From 4572-123 sp964418755 (lineage in GTDB: Bacteria > Desulfobacterota > Desulfobacteria > Desulfobacterales > 4572-123), in assembly GCA_964418755.1 (NCBI GenBank), contig CAYQNS010000001.1, positions 1-64,000 of the forward strand: a stretch of DNA of 64,000 nt, written 5' to 3'. This document shows, piece after piece, positions 15,918 to 25,209 of the stretch. The number at the start of each line of letters is the position of its first letter. Within the stretch, counting starts at the first letter, position 1. The notes beneath the pieces were generated by a model. It saw only the letters and a program-made list of their open reading frames with translations, ran no database searches and was not told where the DNA came from. Position numbers and translations under genes: made by a program.

Positions 15918-16815
15918 GCTCCACCTCCCGGCCCAGCCAGGTCAGCACGGCCGCCAGAAGCAGCAGAGTGCCAAAGACAATCACCGAAAGGGCGCTGCCG
16001 ACGTTCCAGTTGGCTCCCCCCATGAAGGTTTCAAAAATGACCGAGGAGATCATCAGGGTGTTGGCTCCGCCCAGCATCTGGGCAGACAGTACATCTCCGA
16101 AACAGGCCAGCAGCACCAGGATTACGGCCGACATGGTGCCCGAGCGGGTTAACGGCAGGGTAACCCGCCACAGGGTTTGAATTTTGTTGCGACCCAGGTC
16201 CTCGGAAGCTTCGAGCAGTTCCCGGGGCACTTTGCCCAGGGTGGCATACAGCGGCAGAATCATGAACGGGGTATAGGTGTAGACCAGGCCAAAGATAATC
16301 CCCGTTCGGTTGTACAGCAACTGAACAGGCAGATCGATCAGCCCCGCGGTCTTGAGCAAAAAATTGATGATGCCGCTGGAACCTAAAATAATCTTCCATG
16401 AAAAAACCCTGAGGATGATACTGGTCCAGAAGGGAATCAGCATCACCAGCAATATCAACGCTCCCCTGCGGGCTCTGCGGGCCAGATAGTAGGCAACCGG
16501 ATAGGATATAACCAGTGATATGATGCTGGCCGTGACCGCATACCCGGCGGTACGCATAAACGAACGCAGATAGATGGGTTCGGTCAACACACGAATATAA
16601 TTGGCAAAAGTATAGGAAGGATCGGGATCAAAAAACGGCATGGTGGACAGTACGCTGTAGCGCAGGGCCACAAACATGGGGATCAGAAAAAAAACGACCA
16701 GCAAAAAAGCGGCGGGAAATACCACCAGCCACACCATGCCGCCACTTCCTGCGGGGCCTGGTCCGCGTCTATCCGATGCGGGTGTTTTAGATGAATCCAT
16801 CATGCCGTCCGGCAT
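15910..16815 (-). CDS. potB: Spermidine/putrescine-type ABC permease, PotB family
   Basis: Inner-membrane permease with a hydrophobic helix after a polar N-terminus and the EAA loop (LLEASEDLGRNKIQTLWRVTLP). I prefer ATG 16815, directly behind the potD stop with GGGGAG 6 nt upstream; the open frame would extend 15 codons into potD. PotB and PotC together form the transmembrane channel. About 301 residues. Confidence 0.87.
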   Translation of the reverse strand: MPDGMMDSSKTPASDRRGPGPAGSGGMVWLVVFPAAFLLVVFFLIPMFVALRYSVLSTMPFFDPDPSYTFANYIRVLTEPIYLRSFMRTAGYAVTASIISLVISYPVAYYLARRARRGALILLVMLIPFWTSIILRVFSWKIILGSSGIINFLLKTAGLIDLPVQLLYNRTGIIFGLVYTYTPFMILPLYATLGKVPRELLEASEDLGRNKIQTLWRVTLPLTRSGTMSAVILVLLACFGDVLSAQMLGGANTLMISSVIFETFMGGANWNVGSALSVIVFGTLLLLAAVLTWLGREVEHA

Positions 16816-16816
16816 C

Positions 16817-17896
16817 CTACTCTCCCCTGACATCCTGGTAGGCCTTGACCATTTTTTCACTGGTTTTGGGATCCAGCGTGGGATACGGCACCAAACGCCT
16901 GGTTTCAGCGTCTGTGTAGGTCATGATTTCGGCCAGATCGGCGGGCAGGGCCTCGGAGGCATCCTTGTTCACTACCATATAACCGATCTTCTGAATCATC
17001 CGGGAGGCCATCTCCGGTGAAAGCAGGTGGTTGATCCACAGGTAGGCGGCCTCCTTGTGGGGGGCATCGGCCAGGATGGCAAACTGATCGATCCAGGCGG
17101 CACAGCCTTCCGAGGGCACTACAAACTCGACGGGCTGACCATCAAGCTGCATTTTGTGAATCATGCCGTCGTCTGCGGAAGTAATCCAGATATCGCCCGT
17201 GGCGAGCAGGTTTTTCATCTCTTCCAGGCTCTCGAAACGTTTCAGCAAGAGCGGATTAAGCAGCCGCATTTTTGCCTTGATGGTCTTCAATTTGGCATCG
17301 ATGTCCGTATCCAGTTTGGCAATATCCATACCCAGATACTTGGCTGTGGCAAAACCGGCATCTACGGGATTGCGTGAGAAACCCACATGTCCCTTGTAGC
17401 GTTCGTCCCACAGGGCTCCCCAGGAAGTGGGCGGTTCTTTGATTATATCCGTGCGATAGGCCAGCCCCATGATCCCGAATGTGTAGGGAACACTGTACTG
17501 CCGGTTGTTGACTATGTTGTAATCGGCTTTTTTAAACCCTTCGGAAAGTCCGGCATAATTAGGAATTTTATGGGTATCGATGGGTTCCAGCAGACCTGCT
17601 TTCGCAAAACGGTGTATCATGTGGTTGCTGGGCTGAATAATGTCCACGCCTTCATGACCGGCATGCAGCTTGGCCCACAACTCTTCGTTGCCGTGGTAAA
17701 AGGTGCAATTGACTTTTATGCCGTATTTTGCCTCAAATGATGTCGTGGCAAAATCAGGACAGTATATTCCCCAGGTCCAGATGTTCAGCTCTCTGGTTTC
17801 GGAGGCAAACACCATCCCGGCGGAAAAAAACGCCATGCCGATCACGATGGCCGGCATTATTTTGTGCCATAAATATCCAATATTTTTTTTCATCAT
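16817..17896 (-). CDS. potD: Polyamine-type periplasmic substrate-binding protein, PotD family
   Basis: 359 residues with a Sec signal peptide (cleavage after VFAS at about residue 31). The mature start ELNIWTWGIYCPDFATTSFE is the PotD/PotF pattern. A further pocket-type segment is TSADDGMIHKMQLDGQPVEFV. The C-terminal PYPTLDPKTSEKMVKAYQ also matches. It delivers substrate to PotBC. GGAGG precedes ATG 17896 (or ATG 17893). Placement between the ATPase and permeases differs from the E. coli potABCD order. Confidence 0.87.
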   Translation of the reverse strand: MMKKNIGYLWHKIMPAIVIGMAFFSAGMVFASETRELNIWTWGIYCPDFATTSFEAKYGIKVNCTFYHGNEELWAKLHAGHEGVDIIQPSNHMIHRFAKAGLLEPIDTHKIPNYAGLSEGFKKADYNIVNNRQYSVPYTFGIMGLAYRTDIIKEPPTSWGALWDERYKGHVGFSRNPVDAGFATAKYLGMDIAKLDTDIDAKLKTIKAKMRLLNPLLLKRFESLEEMKNLLATGDIWITSADDGMIHKMQLDGQPVEFVVPSEGCAAWIDQFAILADAPHKEAAYLWINHLLSPEMASRMIQKIGYMVVNKDASEALPADLAEIMTYTDAETRRLVPYPTLDPKTSEKMVKAYQDVRGE

Positions 17897-18013
17897 TATT
17901 TCCTCCTTTGGTACAATCGAGCAGCCTTGCTTGAATGTTGTATGTCGTACACATCGTAGGGTGGGATCTGTTTCATATGCATCAAGTTAAAAACAGCGTT
18001 GGAACACTGATAT

Positions 18014-19156
18014 TCAACGCGTGATAATATAGGCATCCCCCGGGGACCAGCCCACGGTCACCCGACGGTCGACGGTTAAACTCGATGCCATGCGGGCATC
18101 CACATCCGCCTTGATGCGAATATTACCGGGCAGTTCCAGAATACAGCGACGGGAGGCACCGGCATAAATATTGTCCGCCACCCGGGCCTTATAAACATTG
18201 GGGCCGGCTTTTTTACCGGGAGCTATCAGTATCCGTTCCGGGCGGATGGACAGTGCAACCATTTCACCCGGCTGCAAATCTGCGCCGGCCTCAACAACAC
18301 ATGTCACTCCATTGCAGTCCACCGTTGCACGGGGCGGGGTCGAATTGAGTACACGCCCTTCCAGAAAATTGGTGTCACCGATAAAATCGGCCACAAACCG
18401 GCTGCCCGGCTGTTCGTAAATCTGCACGGTGGTGCCGATCTGTTCGATCACCCGGTCGTTCATCACGGCGATCCGGTCACACATATTCAGGGATTCCTGC
18501 TGATCATGCGTTACGTAAATAAATGTGATGCCAAGGCGACGCTGGATTTGTTTCAGCTCGATCTGCATTTCCCGCCGCAGTTTCAGGTCCAGGGCACCCA
18601 GCGGTTCGTCAAACAATACCACGGCCGGTTCAAGAATCAGGGCTCGCGCCAGGGCTACCCGCTGCTGCTGCCCCCCGCTGAGTTTTTTGGGATAACGATT
18701 TCCCAGTCCTTTCAATCGAACCATATCCAGGGCCTGAAAAACTTTCTCCTGAATAACATTTTTTGAAAATTTATGACGTGTCAACCCATAGGCCAGATTG
18801 CCGTACACCGTCATGTGGGGAAACAGGGCGAGGTTCTGAAAAACAGTGGTTACATTACGTCGATACGGAGGACGCTGGCCCATGAGTTCATTCTGCAGAT
18901 AGACCTGCCCGCTGCTTGGGATCGTAAAACCACCGATGATACGCAAGACAGTGGTTTTGCCCGAACCGCTGGGACCCAGGATTCCAAAAAATTCTCCCCG
19001 GATGATGGCCAGTGACACATCTTTTAAAACCTGCAGCGATCCAAAATAATGAGATACTTTTTTTAAAACAACATCATATTTCGATTCAGCGCTTTTCCCC
19101 TCCGGATGTGAGGACCCGATTTCAGCACCCTTTGATTCGATCACTGTTCCCGTCAC
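18014..19156 (-). CDS. potA: Polyamine-type ABC transporter ATPase, PotA family
   Basis: Walker A GPSGSGKTTVLR, Q-loop, signature LSGGQQQRVALARAL, Walker B VVLFDEPLGALD and switch His are intact. A C-terminal TOBE domain (from about residue 290) is expected for PotA. I prefer GTG 19156, which has AGGAAGG 9 nt upstream; the open frame runs to TTG 19180. First gene of the operon; the ATPase-to-potD gap is 117 nt. A promoter candidate with two TGACGTCA palindromes lies upstream. Confidence 0.88.
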   Translation of the reverse strand: MTGTVIESKGAEIGSSHPEGKSAESKYDVVLKKVSHYFGSLQVLKDVSLAIIRGEFFGILGPSGSGKTTVLRIIGGFTIPSSGQVYLQNELMGQRPPYRRNVTTVFQNLALFPHMTVYGNLAYGLTRHKFSKNVIQEKVFQALDMVRLKGLGNRYPKKLSGGQQQRVALARALILEPAVVLFDEPLGALDLKLRREMQIELKQIQRRLGITFIYVTHDQQESLNMCDRIAVMNDRVIEQIGTTVQIYEQPGSRFVADFIGDTNFLEGRVLNSTPPRATVDCNGVTCVVEAGADLQPGEMVALSIRPERILIAPGKKAGPNVYKARVADNIYAGASRRCILELPGNIRIKADVDARMASSLTVDRRVTVGWSPGDAYIITR

Positions 19157-19227
19157 GTTTTTGTGCCTTCCTATACTCAATTGGATTACATCACCGCCCC
19201 GCAGGACCTAATATCCGGTATTCGGCA

Positions 19228-19272
19228 TATCTATCCGGCCGTGACGTCAAGGTCAAGATTTATCTGACGTCA
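19228..19272 (-). promoter_or_regulatory. Candidate potA promoter with paired TGACGTCA palindromes
   Basis: Two perfect TGACGTCA palindromes (19242-19249 and 19265-19272) are 23 bp apart. On the minus strand TTGACC (19256-19251), 17 nt and TAGATA (19233-19228) give a weak sigma-70 promoter with one palindrome in its spacer. A third TGACGTCA occurs upstream of tetR at 30364. The regulator is unknown. Confidence 0.4.
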
Positions 19273-19359
19273 TAAAACATTCTGTAGAAGCATGTAATCC
19301 GCAATTTGCAGAATATACAACAACTTTTCCCTTGACACATCTCCTGTCATCATCTCCTA

Positions 19360-19522
19360 GGGCAGGCAAGGTGCCTTTTACGGCTTAATAGGGAATTTCG
19401 TTAGAATCGGAAACGGTCCCGCCGCTGTAATCGGGGACGAAATCTGCAAAAACCACTTTCGGGTTATAGCCCGGCGGGAAGGTGCAGGGAGTAGGATGAT
19501 CCGAGAGTCAGAAGACCTGCCT
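19360..19522 (+). promoter_or_regulatory. Cobalamin (B12) riboswitch
   Basis: The conserved parts occur in order: GGTGCC..TTAATAGGGAA, then GGAAACGGTCCCGCCGCTGTAATCGGGGACG, CCACTTTCGGG..CGGGAAGGTGCAGGG, and the B12 box AGTCAGAAGACCTGCC. GGGCAGG (19360-19366) and CCTGCCT (19516-19522) pair as P1. This is the standard cobalamin aptamer. An intrinsic terminator follows about 75 nt later, so regulation by transcription termination is likely. No recognisable cobalamin gene follows; the next long gene on this strand is a DEAD-box helicase at 19929. Confidence 0.9.
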
Positions 19523-19595
19523 TGCTACAGTGCCATATTTCTGCGATTTGACGGAAATAGTGCCACCATCTTTCAAGGGTCAAGAAACTGGGTGC

Positions 19596-19638
19596 AGCCC
19601 TTCAAGCTTTTTCAAGTTTGAAGGGCTTTTTTATTTTG
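19596..19638 (+). terminator. Intrinsic terminator behind B12 riboswitch
   Basis: AGCCCTTCAA (19596-19605) and TTGAAGGGCT (19618-19627) form a perfect 10-bp stem followed by TTTTTTATTTT. Position and strand fit an expression platform that ends the transcript when B12 is bound. Confidence 0.85.
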
Positions 19639-19680
19639 TCTCCTCTGTTACCGGCAGAGGAAAGGGACAGGAGGGGCAAC

Positions 19681-19770
19681 ATGACAAATTTTTTTCTGCA
19701 AGGCTGCCGTCTCCCGGCTGAAAAGAAAAAAATCACCCCTCCTGACCCTGCCCCTCCTACATATAACTGA
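19681..19770 (+). CDS. Possible 29-residue ORF downstream of B12 riboswitch
   Basis: ATG 19681 has a near-perfect AGGAGGGG site 5 nt upstream and opens a frame reading MTNFFLQGCRLPAEKKKITP then PDPAPPTYN before TGA. It lies 43 nt past the riboswitch terminator and would be exposed only on read-through. No family is recognised. It could be a B12-controlled small protein, the stub of a deleted B12 gene, or chance. The remaining ~150 nt before the helicase show nothing else. Confidence 0.4.
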   Translation: MTNFFLQGCRLPAEKKKITPPDPAPPTYN

Positions 19771-19928
19771 ATGGCCCCGCCCTATATGTATATCAAAATG
19801 AACTTGCCTGTAATTATTTCCTGCGGCCCCCCTGCGGTGTTTGATAATATTCTTGCAAATGATTTTATATCACAGTAGTATTAGTACTTTTATAAAAATC
19901 AAGTAGAAATAGGGAAACAATTGTTATT

Positions 19929-21536
19929 TTGATAAAATCCATATTTAAAAACATTTTCGGCAAACTTGGCCTATTAAAGCAGCCAGGGCAGGATATTGCC
20001 TCTTCAGCGCAGGGGCAAGCAGCAAAAATTGAGCTAAAAAAAGAAACACCTTCCGGCATGCGAAAAGAGTCCCACTCCAGCGCCGTCAAAAAGCCTGCGG
20101 GCCGGCCGAACAAACCGGCCGGGCAATCAGGGGCTAAAAAAAAATATAATAAAAAACCGTGGGATATCTCCAAGTTTGAAGTACCGGTAATTGAGGGCAG
20201 GCCCCGGTTCCATGATTTGAAACTGCCCAACCCGGTTATGCATGCCATTTTTGATCTTAACTTTCAATATTGCACACCGATTCAATCTGAAATTCTTCCC
20301 AGCACCCTGTCCGGCAAGGATGCCACCGGCCGGGCCCAGACCGGTACCGGGAAAACCGCGGCTTTCCTGATCACCGTCATTACAAGAATCATCCGGCAGC
20401 CCCTCGACACCAGGCCTGAAAAAGGAACACCCCGGGTGTTGATTCTGGGCCCCACCCGGGAACTGGTGATGCAGATAGCGGCCGAGGCCCGGGACCTGGC
20501 CAAATATTGTTCACTGAACATTGTTTCGGTATTCGGCGGCATGGACTATGAAAAACAACGCCGCCAATTGACCGACGGAAGAGTTGATATCGTAGTGGCC
20601 ACACCGGGGCGTCTGCTTGATTTTAACCGGCGGCATGATCTTCATCTTCGCAAAGTTGAAGTCCTGATTATTGATGAGGCGGACAGAATGCTGGATATGG
20701 GATTTATTCCGGATGTACGCCGGATTGTTTACAAAACACCGCCCAAGGTGAAACGCCAGACCATGCTTTTCAGTGCAACTCTGACCCCCGAAGTTATCCG
20801 CCTGACCGAGCAATGGACACGAACGCCGGTTATGGTGGAGATCGAGCCCGAACAGGTAGCCGTTGAAAGCGTAGAACAGATCGTCTATACCGTGACAACC
20901 CACGAAAAATTTACGCTGCTTTACAATATCATTGTCAAACAGAAACTGGAGAGAGTTCTGATCTTTTGCAATCGGCGTGATGAAACCCGAAGACTTGGCG
21001 AACTGCTGTCCAGACACGGAATTAACTGTGCACTTCTCTCCGGCGAAATCAACCAGAAGACGCGCGTCAGCACTCTGGCAAAATTCAAGGCCGGTAAAAT
21101 AAGGGTGCTGGTGGCCACGGATGTGGCAGGCCGTGGTATTCATATCGAAAGTATGCCCCATGTCATCAACTATACCCTGCCGCGTGACCCCGAGGATTAT
21201 GTACACCGCATCGGGCGTACCGGCCGGGCCGGAGAAACCGGGACTTCCATCAGTTTCGCCTGTGAAGAGGATTCCTTCTATATCCCGCCCATCGAGGAAT
21301 TTATCGGCAATGAACTGCACTGTGTCCAACCGGATGAAAAATGGCTTACCCCACCGCCCCCGCCGCTCCCAAAACCCAAGCCGGCCCGAAGAAAACCGCA
21401 GGGAAAGCGGTATCCCCGGCGTGACGGATCTTCAAAAACCGGCCCCGGGCGATCCTCCGGCCTGGGGAGGAGAAAGCCCCGGCCGACGGGAAAGGGCCGG
21501 CAGTCAAATACCAAACAGAAAACCAGAGACAACTGA
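19929..21536 (+). CDS. DEAD-box ATP-dependent RNA helicase, RhlB/RhlE-like
   Basis: Unwinds RNA duplexes (ribosome assembly or mRNA decay). Motif I AQTGTGKTAAFL, Ia PTRELVMQIA, Ib TPGRLLD, II DEADRMLDMGF, III SAT, V ATDVAGRGIH and VI HRIGRTGRAG are all intact. The core starts at about residue 80; the first ~75 residues are basic. The C-terminus (after about 465) is a Pro/Arg/Lys-rich tail that probably binds RNA. Start TTG 19929 has no strong Shine-Dalgarno and could be later. It is the first long gene behind the B12 riboswitch, but that link is doubtful because a terminator and ~300 nt intervene. Confidence 0.88.
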   Translation: MIKSIFKNIFGKLGLLKQPGQDIASSAQGQAAKIELKKETPSGMRKESHSSAVKKPAGRPNKPAGQSGAKKKYNKKPWDISKFEVPVIEGRPRFHDLKLPNPVMHAIFDLNFQYCTPIQSEILPSTLSGKDATGRAQTGTGKTAAFLITVITRIIRQPLDTRPEKGTPRVLILGPTRELVMQIAAEARDLAKYCSLNIVSVFGGMDYEKQRRQLTDGRVDIVVATPGRLLDFNRRHDLHLRKVEVLIIDEADRMLDMGFIPDVRRIVYKTPPKVKRQTMLFSATLTPEVIRLTEQWTRTPVMVEIEPEQVAVESVEQIVYTVTTHEKFTLLYNIIVKQKLERVLIFCNRRDETRRLGELLSRHGINCALLSGEINQKTRVSTLAKFKAGKIRVLVATDVAGRGIHIESMPHVINYTLPRDPEDYVHRIGRTGRAGETGTSISFACEEDSFYIPPIEEFIGNELHCVQPDEKWLTPPPPPLPKPKPARRKPQGKRYPRRDGSSKTGPGRSSGLGRRKPRPTGKGRQSNTKQKTRDN

Positions 21537-21544
21537 AAAATCAC

Positions 21545-21705
21545 AATGATTAGAATTCCAAAACAGAAAAAAATTAAACCCTACACCAATTCAAGGCTAT
21601 TGTAATTTGATGTTTACGATTTGGAATTTCCGGCTTGCCGGAGATGGCCTTTGATCTTATTTGGAATTTGTTTGTCATTTGGTGCTTGTAATTCATTATT
21701 TGCGG
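21545..21705. repeat. Dispersed intergenic repeat, copy 1
   Basis: AT-rich element that shares several blocks in the same order with 59630-59790: TGATTARAATTC, CCA..AGGCTAT, TTGGAATTT, CTTATTTG, TTTGTC, and TTGGTGCTTGTA. It fills most of the gap between the helicase and the ABC-F gene. Similar short tracts built on GGAATTT...TTGGTGCTTG are familiar from intergenic DNA of deltaproteobacteria. No transposase is associated. Confidence 0.6.
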
Positions 21706-21797
21706 CGTACGCCTTTTAAGCGGCGCCCTGTTTAGAGCATAGCTCATTATCCGGCCCGACGCCATCAACATAGAACAAGATTTCCCGGAAACCGACA

Positions 21798-23699
21798 ATG
21801 GCACTGATTTCAGTAAAAAATGTTCGCCTGGGATTTGGCAGCCCAATGCTTCTGGACGGCATCAACCTGCAGATCGAGCCGGGTGAAACAATCGGCCTGG
21901 TCGGGCGTAATGGAAGCGGCAAATCCACTCTTGTAAAGCTTATCCAGGGCGATCTGCTCCCCGACCGGGGTAATATCTGGCACCAGCAGGGCCTGAAAAC
22001 CGCCGGCATTCCCCAGGATGTTCCCCTTACCATTTCCGGAACGATCTTTACGGTGGTGGCCCGGGGCCTGGGTGAAAAAAGCCGGGTACTGGCTGAATAT
22101 CAGGACATCAGCCAGATGCTGTCGGACCACACAAACCAGGACCTGTTAAAACGCCAGACCCAACTGCAGCAGGTGCTGGATGCCACCAATGGCTGGCAAC
22201 TGCAGCAGGACGTTGAAGATATTCTCTCGCGAATGGAACTATCCGGAGCTGAAAAATTCGAAAGCCTCTCGGCCGGATTAAAACGACGGGTACTGCTGGC
22301 CCGGGCACTGGTTACCGGCCCGGACGTGTTACTGCTGGACGAACCTACCAATCATCTGGACCTGGACGCCATTGCCTGGCTGGAGGCTTTACTGCTCAGC
22401 TGGGACAAAACCCTTTTATTTATCACCCATGACCGGATGTTTTTGAGTAAACTGGCCACCCGTATCATTGAACTTGATCGCGGTCACCTGTCTTCATGGT
22501 CCTGCAACTATCCGACCTATATAAAACGCCGGCAGGGAGTCCTGGAAGCGGAAGACAAACAAAACGCCCGCTTTGACAAAAAACGGTCAAAAGAGGAGGT
22601 ATGGATCCGCCAGGGCATCAAGGCCCGCAGAACCCGCAACGAAGGCCGTGTAAGGGTCTTGGAGAAAATGCGGGCCGAGGTTCAAAAACGGCGACAACGG
22701 GTGGGCACCGTTCGCATGCGCGCCCAGGAGGCCCAGCGCACCGGACGCCTGGTGATGGAAGCCGAAAAAATTGAATTCTCCTATAAAGACCAGGCGGTGA
22801 TCCGTGATTTTGCCACCGTTGTCATGCGAGGGGACAAGGTCGGCATTATCGGCCCCAACGGCGCCGGAAAAACGACCCTGCTACGGATTCTCACCGGTGA
22901 ACTGGCCCCTTCAAGCGGTAAGGTCCGGCACGGCGTAAAGCTGGAAGTCGCCTATTTTGACCAGTTGCGGAGCAAACTCGACGAGAATAAAACCGTTCAG
23001 GAAAACATCGGTGACGGCAATGACATGCTGACCATCAACGGCACCAAACGGCATATCATCAGTTATTTAAAAGATTTTCTTTTTTCCCCGGAGCGCTCCC
23101 GAACCCCGGTACATATCCTGTCAGGAGGAGAAAAAAATCGTCTGTTACTGGCCCGACTCTTTCTCAAACCATCCAATGTACTGGTCCTGGATGAACCCAC
23201 CAATGATCTGGATACGGAAACCCTCGAAATGCTCGAAGAACTGCTGCTTGATTATAAAGGCACCTTGCTGCTGGTGAGCCATGACCGTATGTTTTTAAAT
23301 CATGTGGTCACCAGCACTCTCGTGTTTGAAGGCCACGGCCGAATCAATGAATATGTGGGCGGCTATGACGACTGGCTCGCCCAACGCAGCCTGGCTACCG
23401 ATGCAAAGATAAAACCGAAAAAAGACAAGCCAAGAAAAAATGAACCCACCGCCGGGCTTAAACAGCCTAAAAAAATCGGGTACATGGAAAAACGTGAACT
23501 CGATGCCCTGCCGCTGCGGATCGAAAAACTGGAAGCGGAACAGAAAAATCTGTATGAACAAATGGCCAATCCGGAATTGTACAAACAAAAGGGCGAGGGC
23601 ATCAATCGGATCAGGGAAAGGTCAGGGGAACTGGAGAAGATACTTGAGTTGGCCTATGAGCGCTGGGAGGCGCTGGAGGCCATCAATACATCCGATTAA
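21798..23699 (+). CDS. ABC-F family ATPase (Uup-like)
   Basis: Soluble protein with two ABC domains and no membrane segments, as in the ABC-F ribosome-associated translation factors. Domain 1: Walker A GRNGSGKSTLVK, signature SLSAGLKRRVLLARAL (S in place of the usual LSGGE), Walker B VLLLDEPTNHLDLD. Domain 2: Walker A GPNGAGKTTLLR, signature LSGGEKNRLLLARL, Walker B VLVLDEPTNDLDTE. A charged interdomain linker lies near residues 245-315. The C-terminal ~90 residues form a predicted coiled coil typical of Uup. 633 residues matches Uup length. Confidence 0.9.
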   Translation: MALISVKNVRLGFGSPMLLDGINLQIEPGETIGLVGRNGSGKSTLVKLIQGDLLPDRGNIWHQQGLKTAGIPQDVPLTISGTIFTVVARGLGEKSRVLAEYQDISQMLSDHTNQDLLKRQTQLQQVLDATNGWQLQQDVEDILSRMELSGAEKFESLSAGLKRRVLLARALVTGPDVLLLDEPTNHLDLDAIAWLEALLLSWDKTLLFITHDRMFLSKLATRIIELDRGHLSSWSCNYPTYIKRRQGVLEAEDKQNARFDKKRSKEEVWIRQGIKARRTRNEGRVRVLEKMRAEVQKRRQRVGTVRMRAQEAQRTGRLVMEAEKIEFSYKDQAVIRDFATVVMRGDKVGIIGPNGAGKTTLLRILTGELAPSSGKVRHGVKLEVAYFDQLRSKLDENKTVQENIGDGNDMLTINGTKRHIISYLKDFLFSPERSRTPVHILSGGEKNRLLLARLFLKPSNVLVLDEPTNDLDTETLEMLEELLLDYKGTLLLVSHDRMFLNHVVTSTLVFEGHGRINEYVGGYDDWLAQRSLATDAKIKPKKDKPRKNEPTAGLKQPKKIGYMEKRELDALPLRIEKLEAEQKNLYEQMANPELYKQKGEGINRIRERSGELEKILELAYERWEALEAINTSD

Positions 23700-23767
23700 A
23701 TCACCACTGACGGTTTGCACAAAAAATCAAGCGATTAATTGCCTTTTGACCCAGCAAAGGAATCGCC

Positions 23768-25045
23768 TTACCGTTCCAGCGCAACCAGGTCTTCGTAGAC
23801 CTGGCGCCTGCGGATAAGGGTGTATTGGTCGCCATCAACCAGGACTTCCGGGAGCAGACATCTTGAATTGTAATTGCTGCTCATACTGGCACCGTAAGCG
23901 CCGGTCGTAAAAATGGTGATCAGGTCACCGCGTTTAACCGGTGGAAGGTCTCTGTCTTTGGCAAAAAAATCCGTTCCCTCGCAGATCGGTCCCACAATAT
24001 CAACTGTTTCCAAACCTTCACCGGCAGCCTGTTTTACTTTTTTCAATGGAATAAACCTCGCATCCACCGACGCCGGCCAGATAAAATGAAATGCATTATA
24101 CAACGGCGGCCGGATCAGGTCGTTCATGCCGGCATCGACAATAACAAACTGCTTGCCGCCGCCTTTTTTAAGGAACAGTACCCGGGTCAGCAGGACTGAT
24201 GAATTGGCCGCGATGCTTGCCCCGGGTTCCAGAATCAATTTCAATTTTTTCCCTTTAAGCAGCGGCACGATACCTTCCGCATAACCCGCCGCCGACGGAG
24301 CGGTGTTGCTTTCATAGTCCGCTCCGTATCCGCCGCCGATATCCAGAGCTTCAATTGTAAACCCGTCCCGTCTGAGCTTCTCAATCAGTAACAGTATCTT
24401 TTCAGTTGCCTCCACATAAGGCCCAACGGTTTTTCCGGCGGAACCGATGTGGATATGAATGGCGCAAAGATCCACCCTGTCGTTTTTACCGTATCTGGCA
24501 AAAATCTTTTCGGCCCGATCAATATCCACGCCGAATTTACTCTCTTTTTTGCCGGTAGTCGTGTATGTGTGGGTTTGAGGGTCAACGTCTGGATTTACGC
24601 GCAAAGCGGCTTTTATCCTCTTCCTGTGCTTTCTGGCAAGCACGATCAGGTTTTCCAGCTCTGCTTCGGATTCAATATTGAAATATCCGACACCAGCATT
24701 CATGGCCTCGATGATTTCAACATCCGTTTTGCCCACACCGGCATAAACGATTTTGCCTGTATCCGCACCTGCCTGTCGGGCCCTGAAGAGCTCGCCACCG
24801 CTCACAATATCAAATCCACTGCCCGCCTCGGCCAGAAATTTTAAAATATGAATATTGCTACAGGCTTTTATTGAATAACAAACGGTTGTCTCCAATTCGG
24901 CATAGGCCTTCCGGATTTTCCGCAAATGCGTTAAAAACGTTGCCCGGCTGTAAATATAAACCGGAGTCCCGACTTCTGACGCGATCTGTTCAACGGAGAC
25001 ATCCTCGGCATACAGTTTACCGTTTCTGTAGTTAAAATAATCCAT
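23768..25045 (-). CDS. lysA: Diaminopimelate decarboxylase
   Basis: PLP enzyme of the last step of lysine synthesis (meso-DAP to L-lysine + CO2). Typical blocks are YSIKACSNIHILKFL (lysine binding PLP), DIVSGGELFRARQAGA, HIHIGSAG, DIGGGYGADY, EPGASIAANS, VDAGMNDLIRPPLY and GPICEGTDFFAKDR. The C-terminal active-site region TTGAYGASMSSNYNSR is present. 425 residues is normal. It stands alone between unrelated genes; the upstream 160 bp hold no recognised leader. Confidence 0.94.
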   Translation of the reverse strand: MDYFNYRNGKLYAEDVSVEQIASEVGTPVYIYSRATFLTHLRKIRKAYAELETTVCYSIKACSNIHILKFLAEAGSGFDIVSGGELFRARQAGADTGKIVYAGVGKTDVEIIEAMNAGVGYFNIESEAELENLIVLARKHRKRIKAALRVNPDVDPQTHTYTTTGKKESKFGVDIDRAEKIFARYGKNDRVDLCAIHIHIGSAGKTVGPYVEATEKILLLIEKLRRDGFTIEALDIGGGYGADYESNTAPSAAGYAEGIVPLLKGKKLKLILEPGASIAANSSVLLTRVLFLKKGGGKQFVIVDAGMNDLIRPPLYNAFHFIWPASVDARFIPLKKVKQAAGEGLETVDIVGPICEGTDFFAKDRDLPPVKRGDLITIFTTGAYGASMSSNYNSRCLLPEVLVDGDQYTLIRRRQVYEDLVALER

Positions 25046-25209
25046 AGCTTGTTCTGTTACATCCGGCTTGGAGTTGATAGCGGTTCGCTTCCATCAAATA
25101 AATGTTCAGATTTTAATAACCAAGGCGGCAGGGGATGTCAACTCACAAAATGTGCATCCGTTTATGAAATCTGTTTTTTGTTGATAACATCGATCCATAA
25201 TTTCTCGGC

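Noticed and set aside
19530..19721. 63-codon ORF across the B12 riboswitch terminator
   Set aside because: It starts inside the riboswitch expression platform and reads through the terminator stem; it has no ribosome-binding site. The 29-codon ORF at 19681 has a better start.
20511..21329. 272-codon minus-strand ORF inside the helicase gene
   Set aside because: It is antisense to conserved DEAD-box motifs and is a codon-usage shadow.
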